Below, in pieces: positions 22,069-34,269 of a DNA stretch of 64,000 bases. The notes below the pieces were generated by a model. That model searched no databases and was not told where the DNA came from. It saw only the letters and a program-made list of their open reading frames with translations. The translations under genes were made by a program, and so were the position numbers. Every line of letters begins with the position of its first letter. The first letter of the stretch is position 1. Origin of the DNA: Helopsaltes ochotensis (taxonomy: Eukaryota; Chordata; Aves; Passeriformes; Locustellidae). The stretch spans positions 265,347 to 329,346 of the forward strand of contig VXBM01000891.1 in assembly GCA_013400155.1 (NCBI GenBank), written 5' to 3'.

Positions 22069-24052
22069 CAGGGATGCACTAAATGCCTGGCACAAAGCTG
22101 TAGCACACCATGCAGTGCATGGCAGATGCAGTGGTAGACTGTGGGTAAAGAGCCAAAACCTGGTTTTCAAGTTCATGGCCCTGATCCCATGTTCCACCCC
22201 AACCCCTGAGCTTATTCCAGCAGCAGCCTGGCTACACGGCCCTTTCCCAAAGTGCTCCCGAGGAGCTGAGCTCTGCTGTTGGCCTTGGCTACTGCCAGGC
22301 TGCAGGCAGGGAGCTCCGTGGTGACTCAACCCCTGACATTCCACCCAGCCACCTGCAGCATCCACAGCTGAAGCAGCTCCTGAGCTGCATCTGACCGAGG
22401 GTTCCAGGCTGCCAAAGAGGTGTTCAGTGCCCAGGTTCCTCATCCCCCAGGAATGGGGCTGGGGCTGGGCAGGTTTAGGGTCGTAACTCCTGTAGCTCTA
22501 TACCGTTCTGTGTTTGATTCACCACTGAAAAACCTGGCACCTGAGCACCACGGTGCTTCTGGAGGAGCACAACTGCTGTGTGAGCACATAGTCTGAGTCC
22601 CAGATGAGGGGAGATAAGGTTAAGTTGGTGTGTGCTGCATCCACAGGGCCTGATTAGGAAATGAGTGTTCTCAGCAGTTGCTGAACAAGTGCATTTTGCA
22701 GTCTGTTGTTTGTCTCAGGGGAAGTTTTATTTATTACGTAAATTTATGATTTGTGAGCTCCCTTGAGGCTAGAACAGGGGTCACTTTGACATGTTTTGAA
22801 GTGACTATCAGCTGTTTAAAGCATGGATTTCGTATAAATAAAATCCTTTAGGACATCAACCACCAGAAATATGCTGAAGTTCCTCAAGGTTTTTGTTAAT
22901 CTGCTAGTAAACTTGCAACTGGAGCTGCCTGTGCCCCTTTCAACCATGAGAGTTCGAGATAGGAAAACAAAGGAAGGACTCTTCACAGGGAATATAACAT
23001 TCTAGTGATGGCAACTGTATTTCTAAAAATGTTTTATGTGAGTTACGCTGCTGCCTGTTGCAGGTGTGCGCACAGTGCTGATAGCTCAGTGGCCCTGGAG
23101 TGTCAACTGAGGCATCACTGGCTTTTGCAGGTTGGTGGTGTTATCCAAACTCACCTTGTGCTGAGAAGAAATAAAGGAGGTCTCCCTCCTCCCATTTCAG
23201 GTCTTGATGCCTGAATAATGGAAGTTTTTGCAACTGCTATTGCACAATTACGCGCCCGTGTGAATGTAGCTGCTGAGCGTGGTGGGACTCCTCCAGTCTC
23301 AACCCTAAGGTTACCTGGTAGATGTGCAGCTTGGTGCTAGAGTGAGGAAAATTAGATGTGATTTTAAAGGGCAGTTTAAACTGAGCACCCTGTTCTTCCT
23401 GCCCTCCAGGGAGGTGTGTGAGATGGTGGGTGTACTGCTGGAAGAACCCCCTTCCAGCCTGCTGCTTCCCAATGGGACAGGGTTCAGCCTGCTCATCTCC
23501 CTGTGGCACAGACAAGAAACCATTAGGAGTGAGGCTTGTACCCTTCCTGAGGAACAGGGAGAGAAAAACCTGCATTTCTTTGCCTTGTGAGACACAGTTA
23601 CATCAGTGTGAGTGCTCAGAGCTGGATTTGTGTCAGTCCCCCCTCCCTGTGTGTGTACTACAGACAACCAGAGCAAACGTGGAACTCGGGATCAGCCTGT
23701 GGCACAAGGCAGGCCCTTCTCCCGGCTTTGACCTCTTCATTCCATTTTCCAGGTGTGCTCCAAGCCCTTGAGCGTGCAGAGCAGAGGTGCCTGCTGAGAC
23801 AGGGCTGCTCTGCTGTAATGCCCTCCAAGTTTCAACAGCGAGGACAAGCTGTTCCTTGGAGAAGTGGTTTCTCCCGCTGTTTGTTTTGGACTGTGCCCCT
23901 GGTCTTGCTCAGCAGCAAGCTCCCTGGCAGGTGGGGAGCACTGGTTCTACCTGCTCTGTTCCTCCTCTGCTTGCCTCGGCCGAGCTCTGCCGGCTGGAGG
24001 GGTGGGGTGGAGCGTGTTCCCCCAGGCTCTGTGCCCCGGGGGTGCTGCCCTC
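22069..24052. other. Intergenic, 2 kb, no gene seen
   Basis: Unique-looking sequence with GC-rich patches near 22.1-22.4 and 23.4-24.0 kb. Open frames there have no recognisable domain. Confidence 0.6.
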
Positions 24053-24228
24053 GCCCAGGCAGGGCTGCAGGAGGGCACTGCACTCCTGTCACAGCTGGCA
24101 GAGGTTTTCTGGGGTGACCTGGGAGAGGTGACTCCTCAGGTTTATCCCTCAAGGTGCCCCGAATTCCGAATTTCCCGTGTAGCTGCTCTGGCAGGGCTGT
24201 TCATGCCCATATGTGTGTGCAAGGCTGT
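24053..24228 (+). repeat. Unclassified dispersed repeat, copy 1 of an inverted pair
   Basis: About 175 bases, gcccaggcagggctgcagg to gtgtgtgcaaggctgt, near-identical to the complement of 30599-30767. This copy has a 7-bp internal duplication (ccgaattccgaattt against ccgaattt). It is not part of the CR1 3' end and I know no family name. Confidence 0.8.
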
Positions 24229-25760
24229 TCATACCCGTGTTTGCCCACATGAGCACTCTCCAGGCTGCCTCTGAAAAGGCCCAGGTGTATTTGCAGGGCA
24301 GATGAGTATCTTGGGTGTACTTTGAGCTGAGGAACGTGCCACATCTTGCATGGACTGCAGCAGCACGCAGCACAGATGGGACTTGTGCATCCCTGCAGTC
24401 ACACCACATGCCTGATCACTGACATGAGACCCTGTTTAGGAGGGCTCCAGCATCTCCTCCAACAAAAAGTCAGGCTGAGTTTTGCCAGGGTTCTTGGGCA
24501 GCCGGGGACCATGCAGAGAACGCTCCTTGGATGGGGCCATCCATCTCCTGAAGGAAAGGGATGGGGATACCTGGCAAAGTTTATAAGCCATGGCTTTGCA
24601 ATGTTCTGCAGCACTTGTGGTCTGGAGTTAATTTTTTTTGTGCACTCAGTGGGACTGGGGTTGGGTCCTTGGATAGCTTTTGGAGTGAGTAGATGCCTGT
24701 TCAGGGTTCACAGAGGCTCACTCATCCATGAGATGTGTTTATGTTTGTTCCCTAACTCCTTTTGAACAAGTTATGCGATGAATTCTGCAAATTGCATTTC
24801 CACTGATAGAAAGTCTGAAGAAGTGGAAATGAGGGTGACAAGTGGGTCTTCAGGAACGGTGCTGTTAGGAGCTGGGAGACTCTGTGGCAATGTTGCATTA
24901 ACAGTCCTGGGAGGTCTGGTGCAAAACAACGTGATAAGGGATTTTTACTCATTGAAAAACTGCATTGTACAAGCCTGTTTTAAATTTTGTAGACAAGGAG
25001 TTTAATACTTGCATCAGGAAGTAGTAATACTTAAAGAACTCTTGCTCACAAAATGGCACTTTTGCTAGCAATCATGTCATTTATGCCGCAGCTCCCCTCT
25101 TTTTGTCCTTGCTTGTAGTTGAAGCAAAATCTTGGGGTGGGGAGGAGGAGGACAAAAGACAAAGAGAAATGTAAAGATTAAAGGATGTTATAGGTCTTCC
25201 CAGTACCACAAAGTGTCTCTACCAAATCATACTTAATGCTTTACTCATCAAAGGCAAACATGCCAGCTCTTTCCAGCTGGCTCGCTGTGCTTGGGCAGTG
25301 ACACATCCACCCAGAGAGGGATTTTTTGTGGATTACACCTCTCAGAAGACTGGGCTGTGGTATTGTTGTCTGGCTTGGACCCTCTCCATCTGGGAGGACA
25401 TGTCTGAGTTGTGGATTCAGCTCACAGCCTCCTTCGCAACACGCAGCCAGCGCTCTGCAAGCCTGTCACTTTTGGTATGATTTCAATTTGACTGGATTTA
25501 TTCTGAAACGCTGGCTGACAGAAAAGGATTTCCCTTTATGCCGCTGGATATATTGCACCAAGCTCAAACCTGGGTTGGGAAACTCGACGCTGCTCTTGTA
25601 CAACAGCTTCCACTTGCCTCCGATTACGGCAGGAGATAAACCACGCGGGCAACAGGGAACGGTAACTCAGGGAAGAGATGCAAAAACAAGTGTAAGTCGT
25701 TAAAAAATGGGGGAAAAAAAATAAAAAAGAAAGGACAGGGAAGAATTTTCAGCTGGGCAG
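24229..25760. other. Intergenic, no gene seen
   Basis: 1.5 kb; nothing recognisable on either strand. Confidence 0.6.
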
Positions 25761-25764
25761 CATC

Positions 25765-26127
25765 CCCAGCAGGTCCGGGAGGGCCGGGCAGCAGTGCCAC
25801 GGCTGCGGTGCAGCTGAGGTCAGGCTCGCAGCGCTGCTCTTACGCAGCCCGTGGGTGCTGCCGCGCCGTCTGGGATGTGCTCATGCCTCCCTCCCTCCGG
25901 CACCATCCGCAGCCCCGGCCGAGATTGGCTGCGGCGGAGTCAGCCCATATCTTACTAGAGGGAAACTTGAGACCCACCAAGCCCAAATGTCAAATGCTGC
26001 TTAGTCAGATGAATAGCAGCACTCACCAGCAGCCAGACCGGGCGCTTTCCACATTTCATCAGGGGCAGCGTTTTGCGTCGAACCTTTGTTTCTCAAAGGA
26101 ACGTGTTAAAAAGAAGAAGAAGAAGAA

Positions 26128-26168
<41 letters not shown>

Positions 26169-26745
26169 GTGGAAAGAGCTTCTTAGGAGCTTGGAGCTGG
26201 CAGCGTGCGTGGAAAACCAGCATCTGCCACGTAAAAAATAAAAGAAAAAAAAGAAAGAATGAAAGAAAAAAAAAGCAGATGAGCTTGGTCCCCGCTCTGC
26301 TCCCGCTCTGCTCCCCACGCACCTTCCCCTGACTGCAGGATGCTCGAAGTGCGCCGATAAAGGGCAGAGCCCTCGATCACGAGCCTTGTGTTGGGTCTGC
26401 AATGCAAGACTCCAGCAACAAAAAAACGGGGGCTCCTTCCCAGGACTTCTGCCTCCCCTGCCTTGGATGCCTGAGGGTCTCCTGGTGGTGCCTTTTGGGC
26501 AGCGGGCGCTTCTCTTGCCGCTCTCCCGCTGCCCGGAGCGCCCCGAGTGCACCCGCTCTGCCCCACCGCGGCTTTGGGTGCTGCCTTGGGACACCCCGGG
26601 CCTCGGGCACCCGGCTGCGGGCCTGGGGGTCCCGTGGGTGCTGCCCAGGAGGAGGAGCTGCTTTGGTCAGGCTCTGCTCCCTTCTGCTCCTGTGCAAGCA
26701 CACAGGCATGCATTCCCTCGCTCGCATGGTTGGCGCGGCGCTGTG
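25765..26745. promoter_or_regulatory. CpG-rich block, candidate CpG island
   Basis: CpG dinucleotides are dense at about 25.77-25.95 kb (words such as gctgccgcgccgtc, gctgcggcgg) and again at 26.50-26.74 kb (gcccggagcgccccg, accgcggc), unlike the CpG-poor DNA around them. No exon is recognised next to it. It may mark an unannotated promoter or may be GC-rich filler; the call rests on base composition only. Confidence 0.4.
26109..26167 (+). repeat. (GAA)n followed by a 38-base poly-G run
   Basis: About six GAA/AGA units lead into an unbroken run of 38 G (26130-26167). Such runs can form G-quadruplexes and are error-prone in sequencing, so the length is uncertain. Confidence 0.95.
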
Positions 26746-28066
26746 AATAATAGGGGCCACAGACACGTTTAAATTCTTTGTATTTTCCTTTTCTTCACCC
26801 GCTTAGGCACTTTTTGAGGGCTTTGCTGTAGTTCCTGCCTTAGCACCCCCGGAGATGACCATTCCAATGCTTTTGGAGCGATGCTGCTCTGGTAGGGCTC
26901 GGGATATCTGACAGTAAAAATATCCCAAGCAATCGATCTCAGCAGAGAGGCTGGGAGCACGAGCACCTTCTTTGCTTCCACTTCTGCCCTTTCCCTTTGA
27001 AGCCAAGCCAATGGACACTGGTGTGCTGTCCTGGAGGGTGCTGGAAGCTGGGGTGCCAGCAGGGCAGCTCGCTCTGGGGGGCTGACACAACGCTTCAGGT
27101 CATCCTGACCTCCCCAAATCCCTGAGCAGCAGCAGAGGACTGAAACACCCTTCCAGGATTACAGCCGTGATTTTTCCAGGGATTCCAGTGTGCTTTGGAT
27201 ACAAGGCCATGCATTCAGGAGTTGTGCTGAGGGTGGGATAGCTCTGGTTTAATTTCAGCCCCCTATTTAATTTTGGCACTTGAGTGCTTTCTGTAATCTC
27301 TGGGGAGAGAGCAGGGCAGACCTGCACATAGCAGCTATTTTAATCTGGGTTTAAAAGGAATCCAAGATGACTATCAGCATTTAATTTTTAGATGGCTTAT
27401 GTTAGGGGAAATGAATCTCTTCCTTTGCATCTGCTACTTGCAGAATATAGATGCAAATGTCTGCTAAATGCCTTCAGCTTCTCCTCTCTCCTCTCCAGGG
27501 CTGGGAGTGTGGGACGAGCTGTGCCTTTTGAAAACGTGAAATTCTAGAGTTAAAAATGAGCTTTCTGGAGGTTTTTGTCTGGTATTGTGTCTTATTTCTA
27601 CAACTATACACTCCAGGGCTTAATTTTTCCCCCTTTTTTTTCCCCCCTACATATTATTCCAACGGGGTTGATTTACTGCAAGCTCTTGTTTTGTCTCTAA
27701 AACCTCGCGGACGCAGAATATCAGCTCATGTGATTGTTTCCCGTTTAATAAGATCTGGCTTGCTTGAAGAGAAATGGTCATGGAGTTTGGCAGACTCCAG
27801 TGTTTCCAGGGTCAGTGTCTCCCTAAAACCCCTAAAACTCCCTAAAAGCGTGGCTCCCATTGGAAAGCAGCGGGGTGGATGCTGAGGCGGTGAAGAACGG
27901 GAGCAGTGACAGACGCCGGGGTCGCTGTGTGTGACACTGGGAGCAGGTGGCACTTTGGGCCCCGTGGCCTTGGTGCTGGGGCGTGATTCCATCACTGCAG
28001 CTCCCCTCCTACCCCTCAGCCTTCACCAGTTCTCCTTCCCAGCCTGGTGGCGTCCTGAAGGACTTC
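26746..28066. other. Intergenic, no gene seen
   Basis: 1.3 kb of unique-looking sequence; no repeat or gene recognised. Confidence 0.6.
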
Positions 28067-28072
28067 CACAGG

Positions 28073-28416
28073 TGTGGGCTGTTCAGCTTAGCAAGGACCA
28101 CACAGGACACTCGATGAGGAGAAGGACCCAAAAGAGGCCTTTTGTTTATTCTTTCTTTCTTAAGTAGACCTCAGGTCCCTGCCAGGGATTGGATGAGACG
28201 GTGGACACCTCTCCTCTCCACTGGCCCAGCTGACGGTCAGTCAGGACAATTTGCATCTAAAGGTATGTGATATTTACCAATCCATTCCCCAAACAAACCC
28301 TATCTTACAGATACACCAGGGTGGGAATAGCAAAGCACTGCCTAAACATTGAGGATTCTGACTCCATTCTAACAGCTAAGAAACACATCAGAAAGGCTGC
28401 AAAAATCAGGGCAACA
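28073..28416 (-). mobile_element. Solo LTR, class II (ERVK-like), copy 2
   Basis: A 344-bp element, complement of the intron-3 LTR, starting tgtgggctgttcagc and ending cagggcaaca on the + strand. It is flanked by the exact 6-bp duplication cacagg (28067-28072 and 28417-28422). No viral internal sequence is adjacent. The AATAAA of the LTR reads on the minus strand. Confidence 0.88.
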
Positions 28417-28422
28417 CACAGG

Positions 28423-30108
28423 GCAGCAGCACAGCGATGAGAAGGGCATTTCCGACCAATCAACACATTCCCCTTGAAGAATAGCCTGTTAAGAGACGGA
28501 TATATCTTCTGCATCAACACTCTCCCAGGGAACAAGAAATTCTGGGGCTGCGCCTTGAAATCCCAGCAGATTTATCAACCTAAGCCGGGAGAGAGTGTGG
28601 AATTTGTATTTGGCCTCCAGCTCTAACAGTATCAGAGCTTCTTTCCTTCCCTGCAGTGTTCCTCTTGCCTTCAGGGTTTGTTTATCCAAAAAAAAAAAAA
28701 AAAGATTGGTGAAATCTAAGGGAGCTTTTACACAGAAAAAAAAGTGTTGCAATTGGCAATGTAAATAACACACTGTGTTTCTGGAAATTCAAGTACAAAC
28801 TGCTTGCACGGGGCTGCCAAATGATGCATGAACTGTCCTTGTTTCAAGAAATCAAGAGAAAATATTTCTGTTTCATTGGAAGAAAAAATAATTAAGATGT
28901 GATAGAAAGAGGTTGCAAAAATTATCCAGCTCTAATCTTTACAAATGAGGCATTTCATATGTGTTAAGTATGGACATGATGCTGCACACACAACTTTTTT
29001 AATGTAAAAATACTTTCTGCATCTCTTGAGGGAAGTGACACGTCCTTTGCAACAGCAGCAGTGACTTCAGCAGCAGGTTTAAAAATGTGGAACAAACTTT
29101 CCAAAATGGATTACACCTTCCCCAAAAATACCTTCAAGTTCTTAAATAAGTAAAAAGATCTTTTTAAAAGCACTTCTTAGTAGCTCTAATAAATGCTATG
29201 TTTAATACTAGGAGGTTTAGGGGATTTTTTAAATGATATATACCCAAGTGCTTACAAAGGTGTGTGGCTTCTGATAACAGGTGGACGTGACTGCTTGAGT
29301 GTTCCGGGATTCATTTACTCAAATAGTTTCTGGATTCTGATTGTTTCTGTTGATAGCAAAATAAGTGGTCTTCAAGAAATTCTGCAATAATTTAAGTAAT
29401 TTTTAAAATTATTTTTTTAAAAATATTGTCTTTGAGAACCCTTTTTGCCAAGTCTGGAGGATTGTTTTTGGTGAAAACAGCACGAATATAACCCATTCAA
29501 TGCCATGATCCCATAAAACATCCGGGGGCAGCTACCCTGATGGGATATGACTGTCTTGTGGCTTTTTTGGGAGGATTTTGGATACAGCAAACATAGCTTC
29601 TGCCGAGACAGGAAACACTGGGGAGTGTTCAGTGAATGAATGGGAACACACGGAGGAAAAAATAAGCTGTTCATTTTCCATAGGTGCTGCAGCAGGAAAT
29701 CTCCAAGTTTCTTGCCATCACTGCCAAGCCAGGGCTTGCCCATGCAGTTTGGCTTCCTCTGCCTCCAGGAGTGTGGGGCGTAGGGCTGGGGGGAAGGGGA
29801 GACCTTGGGAGGCTTTGCGTGGGGCTTGGGGGCACCAAGAGTCAGGGGTGATAAAGTCTGAGACATTGCTAAAAAACTGGATTTTGCATTAGGAGGGAGG
29901 GTGGAGGAAAACTGAGTTCTGGTTACCAGCAGTCAGAGATGGTTGAGTTGCATCTAAGAGCGAGAAGCCAAATAAGTGGGCTTGTGGCATTCTGGAGTAG
30001 GGGGTCCTGGAGGTGACAGAGACAGTGATGGGCAAATGGGAGGGAAGGAAAATGTCTCAAACACAGAGAAAGTGGAGAAGAGGAGTCTGCATTTTAAAAG
30101 ATGGGATA
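28423..30108. other. Intergenic, no gene seen
   Basis: 1.7 kb, AT-rich, with an A run at 28690. A 94-codon minus-strand open frame at 28489-28773 has no recognisable domain. Confidence 0.6.
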
Positions 30109-30489
30109 GCTGGGGCTGCTCAGCCGCACAAGAGAAGGCTCCAGGGAGAGCTGCCAGCCCTGCCAGGGCCTGAAGGGGCTCCAGGAGAGCTGCAGAGGGG
30201 CTGGGGACAAGGCAGGCAGGGACAGCCCCCAGGGAATGGCTTCCCAGTGCCAGAGGGCAGGGCCAGCTGGGATCTGGGGCAGGAATTGCTGGCTGGGAGG
30301 GTGGGCAGGCCCTGGCCCAGGGTGCCCAGAGCAGCTGGGGCTGCCCCTGGATCCCTGGCAGTGTCCAGGGCCAGGCTGGACAGGGCTTGGAGCAGCCTGG
30401 GACAGTGGAAGATGTCCCTGCCCATGGCGTTGGAACATCATTAATGTCCCTTTCCAACCCAAATTCTTCTATGATTCTGTGGTTCTGTG
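30109..30489 (+). mobile_element. CR1 LINE 3' end, young subfamily (copy B)
   Basis: Starts at ctggggctgctcagccgc and is nearly identical to copy A through ggagcagcctgggacagtgg, then carries a small deletion in ccctgcccatggc. It ends in the octamer-type tail ctatgattctgtggttctgtg. Confidence 0.93.
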
Positions 30490-30598
30490 ACTTCAGTGTT
30501 GAGCTTTCTTCCCTGCAGCATCTCAGTTGTTATTCCACAGAGGGAGAATCTTCACCAGCCCAGGGAACAAGGGAGGGAGGAGCTGGGACATGCTGGAC

Positions 30599-30767
30599 AC
30601 AGCCTTGCACACACATATGGGTATGAACAGCCCTGCCAGAGCAGCTACACGGGAAATTCGGGGCACCTTGAGGGATAAACCTGAGGAGTCACCTCTCCCA
30701 GGGCACCCCAGAGAACCTCTGCCAGCTGTGACAGGAGTGCAGTGCCCTCCTGCAGCCCTGCCTGGGC
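30599..30767 (-). repeat. Unclassified dispersed repeat, copy 2 of an inverted pair
   Basis: Complement of 24053-24228 with few differences, lacking the 7-bp internal duplication. The two copies are 6.4 kb apart in opposite orientation. Confidence 0.8.
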
Positions 30768-32489
30768 TCCCAAGGATGGGATTGGAAACCACTCAGTTAT
30801 GTATTGCTGAGGTACATGAGAAAAACACCTGAATCAGCCACTGCACCCCAGGAACTGCCCTAACACTGGCAGGAAACAGGGTCTTGCTGCACTGCCTGGG
30901 GCAAATGTGAAATCCTGAGCTGATTCAGATGCCTTGTGCTGAGCTCGCTGTCACCAGAGCCACATTTTTGTGTGCAGGAAAGGAGTGGAGAGTTACAGTC
31001 AGGGGGAGATGATACAGACATGCCCAGTGCTGTGCTCGTTACCCTACTCTGGCCTCACCAAGATGTGCCTGTGCTCTGACAGTGGCAGCTCAGGAGCTGA
31101 CATAAAAGTTAAGTCTAAGCAAGAGTCCCAGCTGTCCCAGACTCAGATCACAGATAAATGGGTCGGTATTTTGAGCATCAATCCCTGAATCTTGGTCTAG
31201 AAATGAAGTCATTCTGGGCTCTTTCCTCTTCACTCATTAACAAGAATAATCCCATGGATGGGTCTTCCTCACTGCCTCTGGCAGAGGGAAATGAGGCCAT
31301 GAATAAAACAGGAGTGAAGGTAGGCACCAGTTCCTTCCCACCAGTACAGTTATGTGTTGTACCTTTGCAGGGAGAAGTTGCTCCTCGTAACAAACCACTT
31401 TCTTTTTCTGATCCTATCAGAATTTTAACACCTGGACTTGCTCCCATGTTGGGGCAGAGGTGAACCTCACCATTAGTTCCAGAAAGTTCTCTGAGACAGC
31501 CAGGGGTACTATAACAGTGTGGTCACAGACTTTTCTACATTGGATCAGGGTCTAAACTGCTCAACTCCTGCTGGCTGTGACCTGCTGCATAAAGGTGTGC
31601 ATCAAGTTTCTGGAAATGAGCTCTGGTTATGCATGAAACTAGGGGATAAGAATGTAAATATAGCTGTAAGGTAGGAAATACTGTGTAAAAATACCTGAGC
31701 TGGGCTAACTGAGACCAGCCCCCATCTGTGTTGGGCTGTAACCTCCCATACCTGCATTTATGGACTCATCCAGCTCTTCACTAGCAGTAGTTAGGGACTA
31801 ACTCTTTCTGGGCCTAATAATCACAGTTTAGGTACATTTGGGCTTTGCCAAAGACTTTCCAGGGGTTGGTTGTGCCATGGGATGTGCACCCATCACACCT
31901 CACACCAGCTGAACCTGCCTGTGCTCCCTCCTCCCCAGGGCCAGTCCCGAGGTTTATTCCCACAAAAGGCAACCCACAAAAGGCAACGGAGCGCTGTGAT
32001 TGCCACGGAGCAGCCCCAGGCTATGCCAGGAATCCTCCTCTTCGGTGGCTGGAAATACCCAGGTTACTTTCCCAATGACAGCTGATTTCCTAGTTTAAAT
32101 TTAGGCCTTGAGATCACCGTGGGCAGGCAATGGGTGGATTTTTCCTAATGCAGCTGCATGGGGGAGAGGTTGTGCTCTGTGCTTTTCCTGGAGAACTTCG
32201 TTTTGCAGAGGTGTTTTCAGTTAATGTGGGTTTTACTCTGGATTCTGCCAAAACAGTTGTCCTCATGACCTTAAATAGGAGTTGATAGGACAGGGAACTC
32301 TACGAGGGAGATCGGCTGGTGCTCTTTGGGACATCTCTGTGATTGCCTTGCCACCCCCTGCTCCTTTCCTGCCCTTGACATCGCAGCTTAGGGATCTGCA
32401 GGAGAAGCTGCACGGTCTCCATGCTTGGAGGCTTCTGTGACTCAGCTGGATCAAGCCCCGAGCAAGCTGGTGTGGATCCATGGCTGACC
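30768..32489. other. Intergenic, no gene seen
   Basis: 1.7 kb; nothing recognisable. Confidence 0.6.
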
Positions 32490-32560
32490 TTGCTTGGAGC
32501 AGGGGCTGAGGCTGCAGACCTCCCCCAAGGCCCATTCCAACCTGGAATCATCCTGCAAGG
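32490..32560 (+). mobile_element. Probable CR1 3' tail (short, old)
   Basis: Words resembling a CR1 end: cttggagcaggggctgagg, ggcccattccaacctggaatc, atcc. Short and diverged, so less certain than the others. Confidence 0.5.
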
Positions 32561-33907
32561 ATGCAAGGATCCTCACAAGGAGGTTGCTAGATGAGCTTGG
32601 TAATTAGCTCTGGGTCTTCCCCTAGTGAGCAGCTGCTCACTTCGGATTTGTACAGTTTGGAAACAAGCTTTTTATTCCTTGTACCTTGTCCAAAAGAAAG
32701 GAAAAGGAAAATCCCTGTGAGCATTGCACTTGGATGCCTGATTTACCGTGGGTTTGTGTCTCGATGTTGATTGACTTTGGTGCTGAAGAAAATATGAGCT
32801 CTGATTAAAAGCTCCCCGATGGCTGTTGCCTTTTAAGAGGTCTCTGGTGCGTGTGTTTCTCCAACATTTAATGGGACACAAACCCACAGATTGATTGTTC
32901 CTCTGAATGGATACACTTACAGGGTCTTTTCTTCTCTCTCTCTGTTCTTTCCAACATAAACTTTCAGAAGTTTTGTAGAAAAGCTGGTTCCGTGAGATCC
33001 CTCCTTCTTTGTCCAATTTGCTTAAAAACTTGCCAGCCTGGGGCACGGTGGCAGGAGCTGGATCCCAAACTGCTCATCTACATTCACCCAGGACGCAGAG
33101 CTGCAGACAAACCCCAGATCTTCTAGGGTCTCTTGTGTCCTTGGCTGAAGACAGAATAGGTACCGAGCTCTTTGAAAACGTGACCCTTGCTCAGGTTTGT
33201 GTGTGAGAGCCAGTATCTGCCAGTTTCTTGCTTTGTATTTCATTTTGTTGAGAAAACAAGCCATAATATGACCTATGACTGTGCAAAAGTGGGATGGACC
33301 TTCATGATCAAGGACAAGATCAAAAGCAAAATGTTTTGTATGAGGCTCTGGGTACCCTTTAACCTCTGATCCCACTCCCCCTCTGTCTCCTCCTCTTCCT
33401 TTTTTCTTCTCTTTGCTGTCTTTGTTGCTTGGTAGCTCTGGTGTTTGCTACCAAAAGCAAAAACTACAGTGTTGTGCATTGAAATGGGGATGTGTAGGGC
33501 AAAATCCCCCGTTGCCTTTCCTTGGTGGCTCCCCTCAGCTTCACTCTGCCACAGGATAGACTCTTAGTCACTAAAACACCACGGCAGGAAGGTCTGGTGG
33601 CTGTCTTGGAGCTCCCCTCGCATGTGCTTGAAAGATTTGTGTGTTCCTCGGCCAAACCTTGATTTTTTTTCTTTCTGTTAATTGACTATGTGGACCGAAA
33701 CACGGGACAAGTCCTGGGCTTCAAGTGACAGTTCTGTGACTGAATTCCCTGCTCCTAGGCCTGTGAAGCTCCAGCCTGATCCTGATAGCCGCAGTCTATA
33801 TCTGGAAGGAGTATTTTGCCTCCCACCTCGGACACCAGGAGGTATCCAAACACCAGTGTAGTGTCCCAAAGTGTGACGAGAGAATGACCTGTCACCTTCC
33901 TGTGAAG
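32561..33907. other. Intergenic, no gene seen
   Basis: 1.3 kb; nothing recognisable. Confidence 0.6.
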
Positions 33908-33913
33908 GCTGCC

Positions 33914-34269
33914 TGTTGCCCTGATTTTTGCAGCCTTTCTGATGTGTTTCTCAGCTGTCAGAATGGAGTCAGAATCCTCAATGTTCAGGCAGTGCTTTGC
34001 CTTTCTCACACTGGTGTTATCTGTAAGATAAGGTTTGTTTGGGATATGGATTGGTAAATATCACATGCCTTTAGATACTAATTGATACTAAATTGTACTG
34101 ACTGACCGTCAGCTGGGCCTGTGGAGAGGAGAGGTGTTCACCTTCTCATCCAACCCCTGGCATGGACCTGACGTCTACTTAAGAAAGAAAGAATAAACAA
34201 AAGGCCTCTTTTGGGTCCTTCTCCTCATCGAGTGTCCTGTGTGGTTCTTGCTGAGCTGAACAGTCCACG
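33914..34269 (+). mobile_element. Solo LTR, class II (ERVK-like), copy 3
   Basis: A 356-bp copy of the same LTR, from tgttgccctg to cagtccacg. The flanks gctgcc (33908-33913) and gttgcc (34270-34275) look like a 6-bp target duplication with one later change, and the last LTR base is G instead of A. AATAAA lies in the same place as in copy 1. It has a small internal duplication (gatactaattgatactaaa) that explains the extra length. Confidence 0.85.

Noticed and set aside
23074..23110. tRNA-like gatagctcagtgg A-box word
   Set aside because: No B-box (ggttcgaatcc-like) at tRNA spacing and no cloverleaf could be drawn.
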